From contig JADFQH010000042.1 of NCBI GenBank assembly GCA_022561895.1, positions 8,363 to 13,995 of the forward strand: 5,633 bases of DNA, in the 5' to 3' direction. The notes beneath the pieces were generated by a model. It ran no database searches, was not told where the DNA came from, and saw only the letters and a program-made list of their open reading frames with translations. The stretch comes from Methanobacteriota archaeon. GTDB lineage: Archaea; Halobacteriota; Halobacteria; Halobacteriales; Halalkalicoccaceae. Within the stretch, counting starts at the first letter, position 1. Every line of letters begins with the position of its first letter. Position numbers and translations under genes: made by a program. Of this stretch, positions 1-5,390 are shown in pieces.

Positions 1-149
1 GCCGCGTAGGGCGAGCCGTGGCCCTCGACGAACTGTACCTCCAGCCCCTCCTCCTCGTAAAACCCGCGTTCGCGAGCAAGGAAGTACGGGGCTTGAAAGC
101 CGTTTGGCTCCCAGTTGAGCTGAAAACTAACGGAGGGAGGAGCACTCAT
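1..149 (-). CDS. NMT1/THI5-like substrate-binding-fold protein, N-terminal part (runs off the left edge)
   Basis: Only the first 49 complete codons are inside the window. They begin MSAPPSVSFQLNWEPNG and continue through APYFLARERGFYEEEGLEV to FVEGHGS. The Leu-Asn-Trp-x-Pro start, the Tyr-Phe-x-Ala-x-x-x-Gly-Phe-Tyr-x-x-x-Gly-Leu helix and the Glu-Gly-x-Gly-Ser loop are the classic opening of the NMT1/THI5 family, whose members bind thiamine precursors, riboflavin, sulfonates and similar small molecules. The fold's first beta strand starts at about residue 7, so there is no room for a signal peptide or lipobox. The ATG overlaps the stop of the preceding gene by four bases (ATGA), and a GGTGGT stretch 8-13 bases upstream may help translation re-initiate. 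It is the third gene of a minus-strand operon. Ligand unknown. The family call is good; a transport versus enzymatic role is open because the rest of the protein is missing. Confidence 0.85.
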   Translation of the reverse strand, partial: MSAPPSVSFQLNWEPNGFQAPYFLARERGFYEEEGLEVQFVEGHGSPYA

Positions 150-1135
150 TCTTCGACCACCAGTCTGAACAGACCCTCGGGCAGGTGATCGACGCCGATC
201 GCCTCCTCACCCGCGACATCGAGCAGGTGATCGAACAGCTGATTCATCCCCTCTATTGTACTCTCGTCCCAGTCGGCGACCACCATATCGCGCCAGCCGT
301 CCCGCACGGCGCGGATCACTTCGGAATCGTTCTCGTACATCAGTTCGTTGCCGATGGTTTCCCAGATTTCGTCGTCGCTCGTCAACTGATCCACCGCCTC
401 GCCGTAGGCGCGCTTGAATCCGCGGATTGCCTGTGGATTCGCCTCGAAATACTCCTCGCTCGTCAGAAACGTCGAGATCGGAAGTTTTCGATCCGTTCCC
501 GACAGCCGCTGAACGAGTTTCGAGACGGGAAACGCCTCGCGGTAAGGGCCGGTCTCGGTGATCTCGGGCACGATCGGCCAGAACTGGAAGATCCCATCGA
601 CCTCGCCCTCTTGAAGCATCTCCGTGAGTCCGACTTTCGACCCCACTTCAGTAGGAGTAGCCTCCTCGTCGGGATCGAAGCCGTGGAACTCGCGGCAGGC
701 TGCTCTGGTCAGGATCCAGTTCTTATCGAGGCGACGGACGACGCCGAGACGCTTCTCACGAAGGTCCTCCAGTCCATCGATATCGCTGTCTTCGGGCACG
801 ACCAGCCCTCCGACGGTTCGGCCATAGGGATGGAAGGCGACGATCGGCGCACCCTCGGCTCGCTCGCGTGCGGTCGAGATGTAGTCGATGTCGATCAGAT
901 CCGCATCACCCTCCTGTAACTTCGCTTCGACCGTCTCGACCCCGCCCTCTAACTCATCGGAAACCAGTTGTACATCGAGATGAAAGCCGTGATCGTGATC
1001 GAAGCCGAATTTTTTGATCGTATAGAGCATATACCGCGGGCTGCCGTTGTGCTCGAAGCGGGCACGCAGTACAGGAAGGTCGCCCGGATCGTCGTGAAGC
1101 GCGTCGAGCGCCGACTGTTGGGTTTTGGCGTCCAT
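146..1135 (-). CDS. NMT1/SsuA-like periplasmic-binding-protein fold protein without signal peptide
   Basis: This 329-residue acidic protein resembles type-2 periplasmic binding proteins. The first lobe begins near residues 21-60. A GLEDLREKRLGVV segment at 121-133 matches the hinge-proximal D-L-x-x-K-x-x-G-V motif of NMT1/SsuA/TauA-type proteins. After it come an EVDGIFQFWP stretch (about 178-187) and a SEEYFEANPQAIRGFKRAYGEA helix region (about 226-247), which corresponds to the usual 'expired pre-binding' helix of the family. It is more divergent than its two neighbours. The N-terminus (MDAKTQQSALDALHDD) is hydrophilic, with no Sec/Tat signal, lipobox or membrane segment, so the protein is predicted to be cytoplasmic. 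It starts 2 bases after the previous gene's stop and its TGA overlaps the next gene's ATG, so it is the middle gene of an operon. Related signal-less PBP-fold enzymes include MqnA, MqnD and 4,5-dihydroxyphthalate decarboxylase, so an enzymatic role is possible. No specific substrate can be assigned. Confidence 0.8.
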   Translation of the reverse strand: MDAKTQQSALDALHDDPGDLPVLRARFEHNGSPRYMLYTIKKFGFDHDHGFHLDVQLVSDELEGGVETVEAKLQEGDADLIDIDYISTARERAEGAPIVAFHPYGRTVGGLVVPEDSDIDGLEDLREKRLGVVRRLDKNWILTRAACREFHGFDPDEEATPTEVGSKVGLTEMLQEGEVDGIFQFWPIVPEITETGPYREAFPVSKLVQRLSGTDRKLPISTFLTSEEYFEANPQAIRGFKRAYGEAVDQLTSDDEIWETIGNELMYENDSEVIRAVRDGWRDMVVADWDESTIEGMNQLFDHLLDVAGEEAIGVDHLPEGLFRLVVEE

Positions 1136-1137
1136 CG

Positions 1138-2031
1138 TTACTGTGAGGCGACGATGGCGTCGATATCCGCGCTGTCGTCGACCAGCTTTCGTTCCTTCAT
1201 CCAGTTCAGATGTTCGTCTAAATCCCGCCGATCCGCCCGGTCTGGGACTTCGTAGCGGGGGACGGTGATTTCCGCCCGAACCGCGTCTATATCGACCTCC
1301 TCGAAGAGGTCGGGAGCCACCGTCGCGTCTTTTTCGAGCATATCGAGATACTCCTCCCGATAGCTCTCGGGGTTCGCGTTGATCTCCATCGCCGCCCGGT
1401 CGTAGGCCGCCATGAACGCATCCAGGACCGTCGAATCCACGTTCTCGCCACCGACGATACCCATGTGGTTGTCGAACTGGAGAATTTCGCGAAAGCCCAT
1501 CTGTTCTGCGAGCGTGCTCTGGGGGTCGAGCAAGATTGCCGCGGCGACCTCGCCATCCCGAAGCGCGCGCAAGCGATCGGTCGGCATGCCGAAGTGAGTG
1601 AGTGAAACCTCCTCGGGCTGCATGTGCTCTTCTAATGCGCGCATCGCCGTGTACTCCTGTCCGGTTCGTTGGTTGACGGCAACGGGAACGCCCGCGAGAT
1701 CGGTCGGCTCCTCGATCGCCGAGTCAGGTCGGACGAACACAGTGTAGGGCAGATCGGCGAAGGTTCCCTTCGCGACGATCCGGCCGTCGTCCATCTCCCA
1801 GGTTCGCTTGATCGATTCCCACTTGCAGATCGGGTAGAGATCGACGCCGTGATCGGTGGTCAAGGAGGACTCTGCCGGGATGTATTTGACGTCCACCGTC
1901 TCCCGGTCGCGCTCGATCAACTCGACATCTAGCCCCGCCTCCTCGAAGTACCCCCGCTCGTGGGCTACCCGCTGGGGTAACATGAACGAAAAGGGAAGGT
2001 GAAACAGCCGAACCCTGGTATCTGTTGCCAT
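1138..2031 (-). CDS. NMT1/THI5/SsuA-like substrate-binding-fold protein without signal peptide
   Basis: The protein has 297 residues from the chosen ATG. Family signatures are a VAHERGYFEEAGLDVELI helix-strand at 22-39, EPTDLAGVPVAVN at 108-120 followed by the small-residue/aromatic loop QRTGQEYTAM, and a C-terminal HLNWMKERKLVDDSADID segment (274-291), the usual W-x-x-x-x-x-L-(I/V) ending of NMT1 domains. A single Cys in YPICKW (66-71) sits in the predicted ligand cleft region. Strand 1 begins at about residue 6, so no export signal is present. A longer in-frame start exists at TTG 2076, but it would put the TATA-like box inside the coding sequence, and the ATG at 2031 lies about 33 bases from that box, so I prefer 2031. 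It is the first gene of the three-gene minus-strand operon and is divergent from the cupin-AOR pair. It could bind a small aromatic or heterocyclic ligand or be a cytosolic PBP-fold enzyme; the sequence does not decide. Confidence 0.85.
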   Translation of the reverse strand: MATDTRVRLFHLPFSFMLPQRVAHERGYFEEAGLDVELIERDRETVDVKYIPAESSLTTDHGVDLYPICKWESIKRTWEMDDGRIVAKGTFADLPYTVFVRPDSAIEEPTDLAGVPVAVNQRTGQEYTAMRALEEHMQPEEVSLTHFGMPTDRLRALRDGEVAAAILLDPQSTLAEQMGFREILQFDNHMGIVGGENVDSTVLDAFMAAYDRAAMEINANPESYREEYLDMLEKDATVAPDLFEEVDIDAVRAEITVPRYEVPDRADRRDLDEHLNWMKERKLVDDSADIDAIVASQ

Positions 2032-2056
2032 GCTCACGAAGGGAGTAGGAGCGGTT

Positions 2057-2070
2057 CCACTTAAAAATTC
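2057..2070 (-). promoter_or_regulatory. TATA-like core promoter of the NMT1-like operon
   Basis: Read on the minus strand, this is GAATTTTTAAGTGG. The T-run/TAAG core is centred about 33 bases from the ATG at 2031, which predicts a start site a few bases before the ATG and an almost leaderless mRNA. It faces the cupin promoter and shares the ATTTxTAAGTG sequence with it. Confidence 0.6.
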
Positions 2071-2090
2071 CTCCAAAATATTTATAAGTG
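2058..2090. repeat. Imperfect inverted repeat spanning both divergent TATA boxes
   Basis: The arms are CACTTAAAAAT (2058-2068) and ATTTATAAGTG (2080-2090), which match as reverse complements at 10 of 11 positions, with an 11-base spacer. The two arms are also the core promoters of the divergent transcripts. The repeat may therefore be two similar promoters back to back, a dimeric regulator's operator, or both. Confidence 0.6.
2074..2090 (+). promoter_or_regulatory. TATA-like core promoter of the cupin gene
   Basis: The AT-rich run AAAATATTTATAAGTG contains a canonical haloarchaeal TTTATAAG box (2081-2088). With the usual spacing of about 27 bases from box centre to start site, transcription would begin near 2111, giving a leader of about 11 bases before the ATG at 2122. 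The longer ATG at 2107 would lie slightly too close. Confidence 0.65.
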
Positions 2091-2121
2091 ACTCGGCCTA
2101 CCACAGATGCGAACAGATACC

Positions 2122-2490
2122 ATGGAACGGATCAGCACCGACGAGGAAAACGCGACGGAGGTCGCTGAGGGCGTGTTTCTGGGCGATCTCGCGCGAGGGG
2201 ACCGGGCGGGCATGAAATACTGGCGCGTCGAGCCGGGCGCGACCCTCCCGGCACATCGCCACGATCACGAGCAGATCGGCTACATGATCAGCGGGACGCT
2301 CGTGGCGTGCGTCGAGGGCGAAGAAGTACTCTTAGAACCGGGCGACTCCTACAGGTTCGCGAGCAACGAACACCACGGCGCGGAAAACAGGGGCGAGGAG
2401 CCCGCGGTCGGCGTCGGAATTCTCGCCCCGCCGCGAGAGAAACCCGACTGGGGCGACTCACCGAATGCGGAGCCGAGCCCGCAACGGTAG
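2122..2490 (+). CDS. Small single-domain cupin protein
   Basis: This is a 122-residue beta-barrel cupin, predicted to be cytoplasmic. Cupin motif 1 is seen as PGATLPAHRHDHEQIGYMISG: metal-ligand candidates are His45, His47 or His49, and Glu50, with the closing Gly at 58. Motif 2 is GEEVLLEPGDSYRFASNEHHGAEN, with Pro73-Gly74 and His84/His85. The metal set is thus complete, so metal binding is likely, but cupins of this size may be enzymes (isomerase, dioxygenase or decarboxylase types) or small-molecule sensors, and the reaction cannot be inferred. I chose the internal ATG at 2122 (MERIST...) because haloarchaeal cupins of this type commonly begin MEK/MER and because it fits the TATA spacing. 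An in-frame ATG at 2107 would add five residues. The C-terminal tail (PPREKPDWGD...) is charged and probably lies outside the barrel. The AOR gene follows 37 bases downstream on the same strand, though that gene has its own promoter-like box. Confidence 0.88.
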   Translation: MERISTDEENATEVAEGVFLGDLARGDRAGMKYWRVEPGATLPAHRHDHEQIGYMISGTLVACVEGEEVLLEPGDSYRFASNEHHGAENRGEEPAVGVGILAPPREKPDWGDSPNAEPSPQR

Positions 2491-2499
2491 GGGCCATTG

Positions 2500-2507
2500 T
2501 TTTAGTT
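2500..2507 (+). promoter_or_regulatory. Probable TATA-like box of the AOR gene
   Basis: TTTTAGTT is centred about 25 bases before the ATG at 2528, the spacing expected for a leaderless haloarchaeal transcript. It lies in the 37-base gap after the cupin stop, so the AOR gene could be transcribed on its own as well as by read-through from the cupin promoter. It is a weaker match than the cupin box. Confidence 0.45.
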
Positions 2508-2527
2508 ACCCAACCCAACAGATAGCC

Positions 2528-4222
2528 ATGATTCACGCAACCGGCCCACTGCTTTCGATCGATGTCACGGAGCGCGCTGTCGAGAAAACGGATATCGCCG
2601 ACTTCCTCGAGGAGTTCATCGGCGGGCGAGCCGCTGCGACCGCACTCGCCCACGAGCGAATCCCGTTCGACGCCGACCCATTTGGCGAGCGAAACCGCGC
2701 GTACCTCTCGACCGGCCCACTCCAGATGAGCCGGATGAGTTTCACTGGTCGAATGAACATGACCGGTCTCTCGCCGCTTACTGATGGACTTGTCTCGACC
2801 AACGCCGGTGGGTATCTCTCGCGGAACTTCGCCGACACCGGCTACTCGGTCGTCGAATTCGCTGGAAAGTCGGACGAACTCCTCGCGATCCACGTTACTG
2901 ATACCGGCATCGAGTTCGAGGAAGTGCCGGAGCTCGCGGAAGCTACAGTTTCGGAAACTTCGGCGTACATGGCCGAGAACCACGACCTCGGATCGGAGCA
3001 CTGTATCGCCATTGGGCCGGCGGGCGAGAATCTTGTTAGGTATGCCTCGGTGATGACCTTCGATTCGCGCGCGTTCGGCCGCGGCGGTTTGGGAGCCGTT
3101 CTCGGCTCGAAAGGGATCAAATGCGTTACCTTTGCGGGCGATTCGGCTCCCGAGATCGAGATCGCGGATGTTCAAGAGGACGTTCACCGCGAGGCCGCAA
3201 CCAGCGACGATCTGATGCGCCGGCAGGGAACGACCAGTAGTACCGAGTTCATCAACGACAACTTCGCGCTTCCCACACGATACTTCGAGGAGTACGAGTT
3301 CGAGGAGGTCGAGGGGATCGGCGGGGACGCCGTCGAGGAGAAAAAATACAAGAAGGGAGCCTGTTCCGCGTGTGCCTACGCCTGCAAGCTCCCGACGAAA
3401 GACGAGGAAGAAGGCGTCGAGACCGAGGGGCCGGAGTTCGAGACGGTCTACTCGTTTGGCTCCTCGCAGGGCGTCGGCGATATCGTCGACGTGATGAAGG
3501 CGAACGAGCTGTGTGACGAACTCGGGATGGACACCATCTCGGCGGGGGTGACGGTCGCAGCCTACCTCAAAAGCGAGGACGCCTTCGGGGATGCCGAACT
3601 AGCACAGGAGACTACCGAGAAGATCGCCTATCGCGAGGGGATCGGCGACACGCTCGCGGAGGGTGTCGACCGCACACACGAAGAGCTTGGTGTAGACAAT
3701 TATACTGTGAAAGGAATGGAGTTCGCGGCCCACGATGGGCGCGTGCTGCACGGACAGGGCCTTTCGTATGCCGTTGCGAACCGGGGTGCGGATCACATGT
3801 ACGGCGGGATGCTCTCGCTCGAATACGAGGGGGAGCTCGATCCCGAGGGAACGAGCGGAAAAGCGGAACGGCTCGTTCACGAGGAAAATAGGAGAGTGAT
3901 CCGCGATTCGGGGATCGTCTGTGCCTTTGCCAGCGGCTACGTGACGAACGATCGGCTGGCCACGCTCTTAGAGACCGAGTACGACCAGCTCCTCGAAATC
4001 GGCGCGCGGACCGTGGCCCGAGAGCGCCACTTCAACAATCAGCGCGGGACCGAGGGCGAGGCGGACGAACTGCCCTACGCCGAGGAGGTGCCGGATCTCG
4101 ACGCGTCGATCGCGGAGTACTACGAAACCCGCGGCTGGAATAGTGATGGAACGGTCCCACAGAGCGCGCTCGATACGATCGCCGAGAGCGCGGTGGGGAG
4201 CCACGCCATCGCGGACGATTAG
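2528..4222 (+). CDS. aor: Aldehyde:ferredoxin oxidoreductase family protein (tungsten-pterin, 4Fe-4S)
   Basis: The 564-residue length is slightly short of the roughly 600 typical for AOR. The family oxidises aldehydes to carboxylates with ferredoxin as acceptor, using a bis-pterin tungsten centre and one 4Fe-4S cluster. The N-terminal AOR domain covers about 1-205, with the start GPLLSIDVTE, FIGGRAAATALA at 31-41 and the motif GRGGLGAVLGSKGIK at 184-198. Cluster ligands are Cys279, Cys282 and Cys286 (CxxCxxxC) plus Cys465. EGPEFET at 300-306 matches the family EGPEYE motif. The first pterin motif DxxGL(C/D) is seen as DELGMD (330-335). The second is DSGIVC (460-465), with Gly one position earlier than the consensus. 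The ATG at 2528 is chosen over an upstream start at 2465, which overlaps the cupin and adds an Arg-rich unrelated tail. No signal peptide, so cytoplasmic. The substrate is unknown; the adjacent cupin and divergent NMT1-like genes suggest a specialised pathway rather than general peptide fermentation. Confidence 0.95.
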   Translation: MIHATGPLLSIDVTERAVEKTDIADFLEEFIGGRAAATALAHERIPFDADPFGERNRAYLSTGPLQMSRMSFTGRMNMTGLSPLTDGLVSTNAGGYLSRNFADTGYSVVEFAGKSDELLAIHVTDTGIEFEEVPELAEATVSETSAYMAENHDLGSEHCIAIGPAGENLVRYASVMTFDSRAFGRGGLGAVLGSKGIKCVTFAGDSAPEIEIADVQEDVHREAATSDDLMRRQGTTSSTEFINDNFALPTRYFEEYEFEEVEGIGGDAVEEKKYKKGACSACAYACKLPTKDEEEGVETEGPEFETVYSFGSSQGVGDIVDVMKANELCDELGMDTISAGVTVAAYLKSEDAFGDAELAQETTEKIAYREGIGDTLAEGVDRTHEELGVDNYTVKGMEFAAHDGRVLHGQGLSYAVANRGADHMYGGMLSLEYEGELDPEGTSGKAERLVHEENRRVIRDSGIVCAFASGYVTNDRLATLLETEYDQLLEIGARTVARERHFNNQRGTEGEADELPYAEEVPDLDASIAEYYETRGWNSDGTVPQSALDTIAESAVGSHAIADD

Positions 4223-4254
4223 CGGGCAGCTGGCCACCGGCGGGCGTGATTACG

Positions 4255-4262
4255 TTTAAGTA
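4255..4262 (+). promoter_or_regulatory. TATA-like box of the vapBC operon
   Basis: TTTAAGTA is centred about 30 bases before the vapB ATG. It is in the 66-base gap after the AOR stop, so the toxin-antitoxin pair should have its own promoter. The expected start site falls at about 4285, inside the inverted repeat described next to it. Confidence 0.6.
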
Positions 4263-4269
4263 TCGTCGG

Positions 4270-4289
4270 TGTCAACACTCACGTTGACA
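4270..4289. promoter_or_regulatory. Candidate VapB/VapBC autoregulatory operator (perfect 7-bp inverted repeat)
   Basis: TGTCAAC and GTTGACA are perfect reverse complements separated by the six bases ACTCAC, and the right arm ends on the A of the vapB ATG. The element covers the predicted transcription start. Ribbon-helix-helix antitoxins repress their own operons by binding short palindromes at the promoter, so this placement fits autoregulation. The function is inferred; the repeat itself is seen directly. Confidence 0.55.
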
Positions 4290-4552
4290 TGAGTGGATCA
4301 GCCAGCGACTCGGCCGCAGAGCAGATTCGTGTTTCGGGGCGAAACAAGGATCGTCTCGACCGACGGAAACGTGAAGGGGAGAGCTACAACGATGTTGTTG
4401 CGAGGCTCTTGGATGACGACCGGGACCTACTGGCCGGATTCGGTGCGGCGTCGCGCCGAGAAAACGGCGGACTGAGAGGAGTACACGAGGAGACTCAGCG
4501 AAAATCGTCCGAGCGAATCGATCGCCTCGCCGCCGGTCGCGGTAAAGAATGA
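4289..4552 (+). CDS. vapB: VapB-type antitoxin, ribbon-helix-helix
   Basis: This is an 87-residue protein. After a short Ser/Ala-rich lead come a predicted beta strand QIRVS (12-16), a first helix around RNKDRLDRRKREG (18-30) and ESYNDVVARLLDDD (31-44). The strand-helix-helix layout and the K-R-E-G-E-S-Y-x-D-V-(V/I)-x-R-L-L pattern are typical of haloarchaeal VapB antitoxins, which bind DNA as dimers through the strand. The charged C-terminal part (about 55-85) should wrap around and inhibit the toxin. The gene overlaps vapC by four bases (ATGA at 4549-4552), the normal antitoxin-first arrangement with translational coupling. A TATA-like box and a perfect inverted repeat lie directly upstream, consistent with self-repression. 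Composition matches the neighbouring genes, with no obvious sign of recent transfer. Confidence 0.85.
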   Translation: MSGSASDSAAEQIRVSGRNKDRLDRRKREGESYNDVVARLLDDDRDLLAGFGAASRRENGGLRGVHEETQRKSSERIDRLAAGRGKE

Positions 4553-4944
4553 AGATCCTCGACGCCTCCTTTCTCATCGATTACGAGGAGGGTGTCGAGG
4601 AAGCGAAGACGTATCTCCTCGACAATCGGGACGACGAGTTCGTCGTGCCCGCACCGATCCACACCGAGTACCTGCTCGGTGAGGTCCATTCGCATGGGAA
4701 GACGGATCTCGATGCGGCTCGCCACGAGCTCTCGTGGGCGACCGTCCATCCCACAACCGAACGAACATCCGATTTCGCGGTCGAGATCTCGGACGAGATC
4801 GGCCCGCAGGGACCCTATCTCACGGCGATTGACGCGTTGGTCGCGGGCACGTCGCGTGAACTCGGTGCACCGCTCGTATCGAGCGACAGCGACCTCACTC
4901 ATCGTGAAGTCATGGACGTACTCGAGGTCGAAACGTATCTATGA
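4549..4944 (+). CDS. vapC: VapC-type PIN-domain ribonuclease toxin
   Basis: A 131-residue single PIN domain, the usual size for VapC. VapC toxins are magnesium-dependent RNases that typically cut tRNA or rRNA and stop translation when the antitoxin is lost. The acidic catalytic set appears complete: Asp5 in ILDASFLIDY, Glu40 in HTEYLLGE, Asp95 in LTAIDALVAG, and Asp113 (with Asp115 nearby) in VSSDSDLTH. The toxin therefore looks active rather than decayed. It starts inside the vapB stop codon (ATGA), with no convincing ribosome-binding site of its own, so its expression probably depends on vapB translation. Its 3' end faces the convergent MoaD-like gene across 136 bases. The RNA target cannot be read from the sequence. 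Confidence 0.9.
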   Translation: MKILDASFLIDYEEGVEEAKTYLLDNRDDEFVVPAPIHTEYLLGEVHSHGKTDLDAARHELSWATVHPTTERTSDFAVEISDEIGPQGPYLTAIDALVAGTSRELGAPLVSSDSDLTHREVMDVLEVETYL

Positions 4945-5080
4945 GGGGCGCAGTCGGATCGAGTCTTTCATCTACAGGGGTTCTCATCGGGTTTCATCGT
5001 CTTCTTGCTCGCTCCCCGATCACCGGAGAGCGCGTCCCCGGGAGAACTCATCTGGTTGGCGACGATACTTCCTACGGAGG
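4945..5080. other. Convergent intergenic region between vapC and the MoaD-like gene
   Basis: These 136 bases separate the 3' ends of two converging genes. I see no open reading frame with recognisable protein character, no tRNA-like fold, and no long poly-T tract that would be a clear archaeal terminator on either strand. Confidence 0.5.
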
Positions 5081-5093
5081 CTACCCACCGTAG
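5072..5093 (-). terminator. Small stem-loop around the MoaD-like stop codon
   Basis: CTACGG (5072-5077) and CCGTAG (5088-5093) are perfect 6-bp reverse complements with a 10-base loop that contains the stop codon. It might affect 3'-end formation or mRNA stability. No T-tract follows on the minus strand, so a true terminator role is doubtful. Confidence 0.2.
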
Positions 5094-5356
5094 ACCGACG
5101 GCGTGAGCCGGATAACGTCGCCATCGTCCAACCGGGTCGCGGGACCATCGAGATGCCGGATGTCCTTTTTGCCCTTCGTAACGACCGTCGAGTGGGCGAT
5201 TTCCTCGTTTTCGATAAGCCGTCCGTCGAGTTCGGGATACGTCGTCGAAAGCTCCGAGAGCAGTTCGCCGAACGTTTCAGCGTCCGTTTCATAGGTAATC
5301 TGTTTCTCACCGACATCTCCCCGAAACGGGCCATAGAACCGACACTCGACCTGCAT
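5081..5356 (-). CDS. MoaD/ThiS-family ubiquitin-like beta-grasp protein (SAMP-like), C-terminal Gly-Gly
   Basis: This 91-residue protein ends SVYGG. It opens with the beta strand MQVECRFYGPFR, then a helix around FGELLSELSTTYPEL (29-43), GRLIENEEI (45-53), a lysine-bearing strand/turn VVTKGKKDIRHLDG, and DDGDVIRLTPSVYGG, a typical MoaD finish. The Gly-Gly end is adenylated by an E1-like enzyme (UbaA in Haloferax) and either carries sulfur for molybdopterin synthesis or is joined to lysines of target proteins as a SAMP. The HLDGxATxLDDGD stretch is like Haloferax SAMP3 as I remember it, which points to that sub-group, but this needs an alignment. The ATG at 5356 is chosen because the strand starts there and a TATA-like box lies about 29 bases upstream; extension to 5449 would run into the neighbouring AAA gene. 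Proximity to an AOR, which needs a pterin cofactor, supports a MoaD role; adjacency to a CDC48-type gene fits a modifier role. Confidence 0.88.
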   Translation of the reverse strand: MQVECRFYGPFRGDVGEKQITYETDAETFGELLSELSTTYPELDGRLIENEEIAHSTVVTKGKKDIRHLDGPATRLDDGDVIRLTPSVYGG

Positions 5357-5380
5357 AGCTCGCCGTACGGTCTCACCCCG

Positions 5381-5390
5381 GTTATAGTTA
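5381..5390 (-). promoter_or_regulatory. TATA-like box of the MoaD-like gene, overlapping the AAA stop codon
   Basis: Read on the minus strand, this is TAACTATAAC. The CTATAA core is centred about 29 bases before the ATG at 5356, right for a nearly leaderless transcript. Its first three bases are the stop codon of the upstream ATPase gene, so the two genes could be separately transcribed or partly co-transcribed. Confidence 0.5.

Noticed and set aside
185..919. A 244-codon plus-strand open frame opposite the second NMT1-like gene
   Set aside because: It is antisense to a protein with clear family motifs and acidic haloarchaeal composition. Its own translation has no recognisable domain, and high-GC DNA readily gives such open antisense frames.
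2032..2076. TTG-initiated extension of the first NMT1-like protein, which would start MEEFLSG and might look like a short leader
   Set aside because: It would begin upstream of the predicted transcript start, contains the TATA-like box, and lacks the twin-arginine or hydrophobic core of a signal peptide.
2465..2527. Upstream extension of the AOR protein by 21 residues
   Set aside because: The extra segment is Arg-rich, overlaps the cupin's end and contains the predicted promoter. The AOR family normally starts just before the GPLLSIDV-like strand.
2288..3187. A 299-codon minus-strand open frame across the cupin and AOR genes
   Set aside because: Arg-rich translation without domain character, opposite two genes with unmistakable motifs and crossing their intergenic promoter region.
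5012..5048. GC-rich short complementary stretches (CTCC...GGAG, CCGG) between vapC and the MoaD-like gene
   Set aside because: The arms are only about 4 bp, expected by chance at this GC content, and no T-tract follows, so I do not call a terminator or RNA gene.
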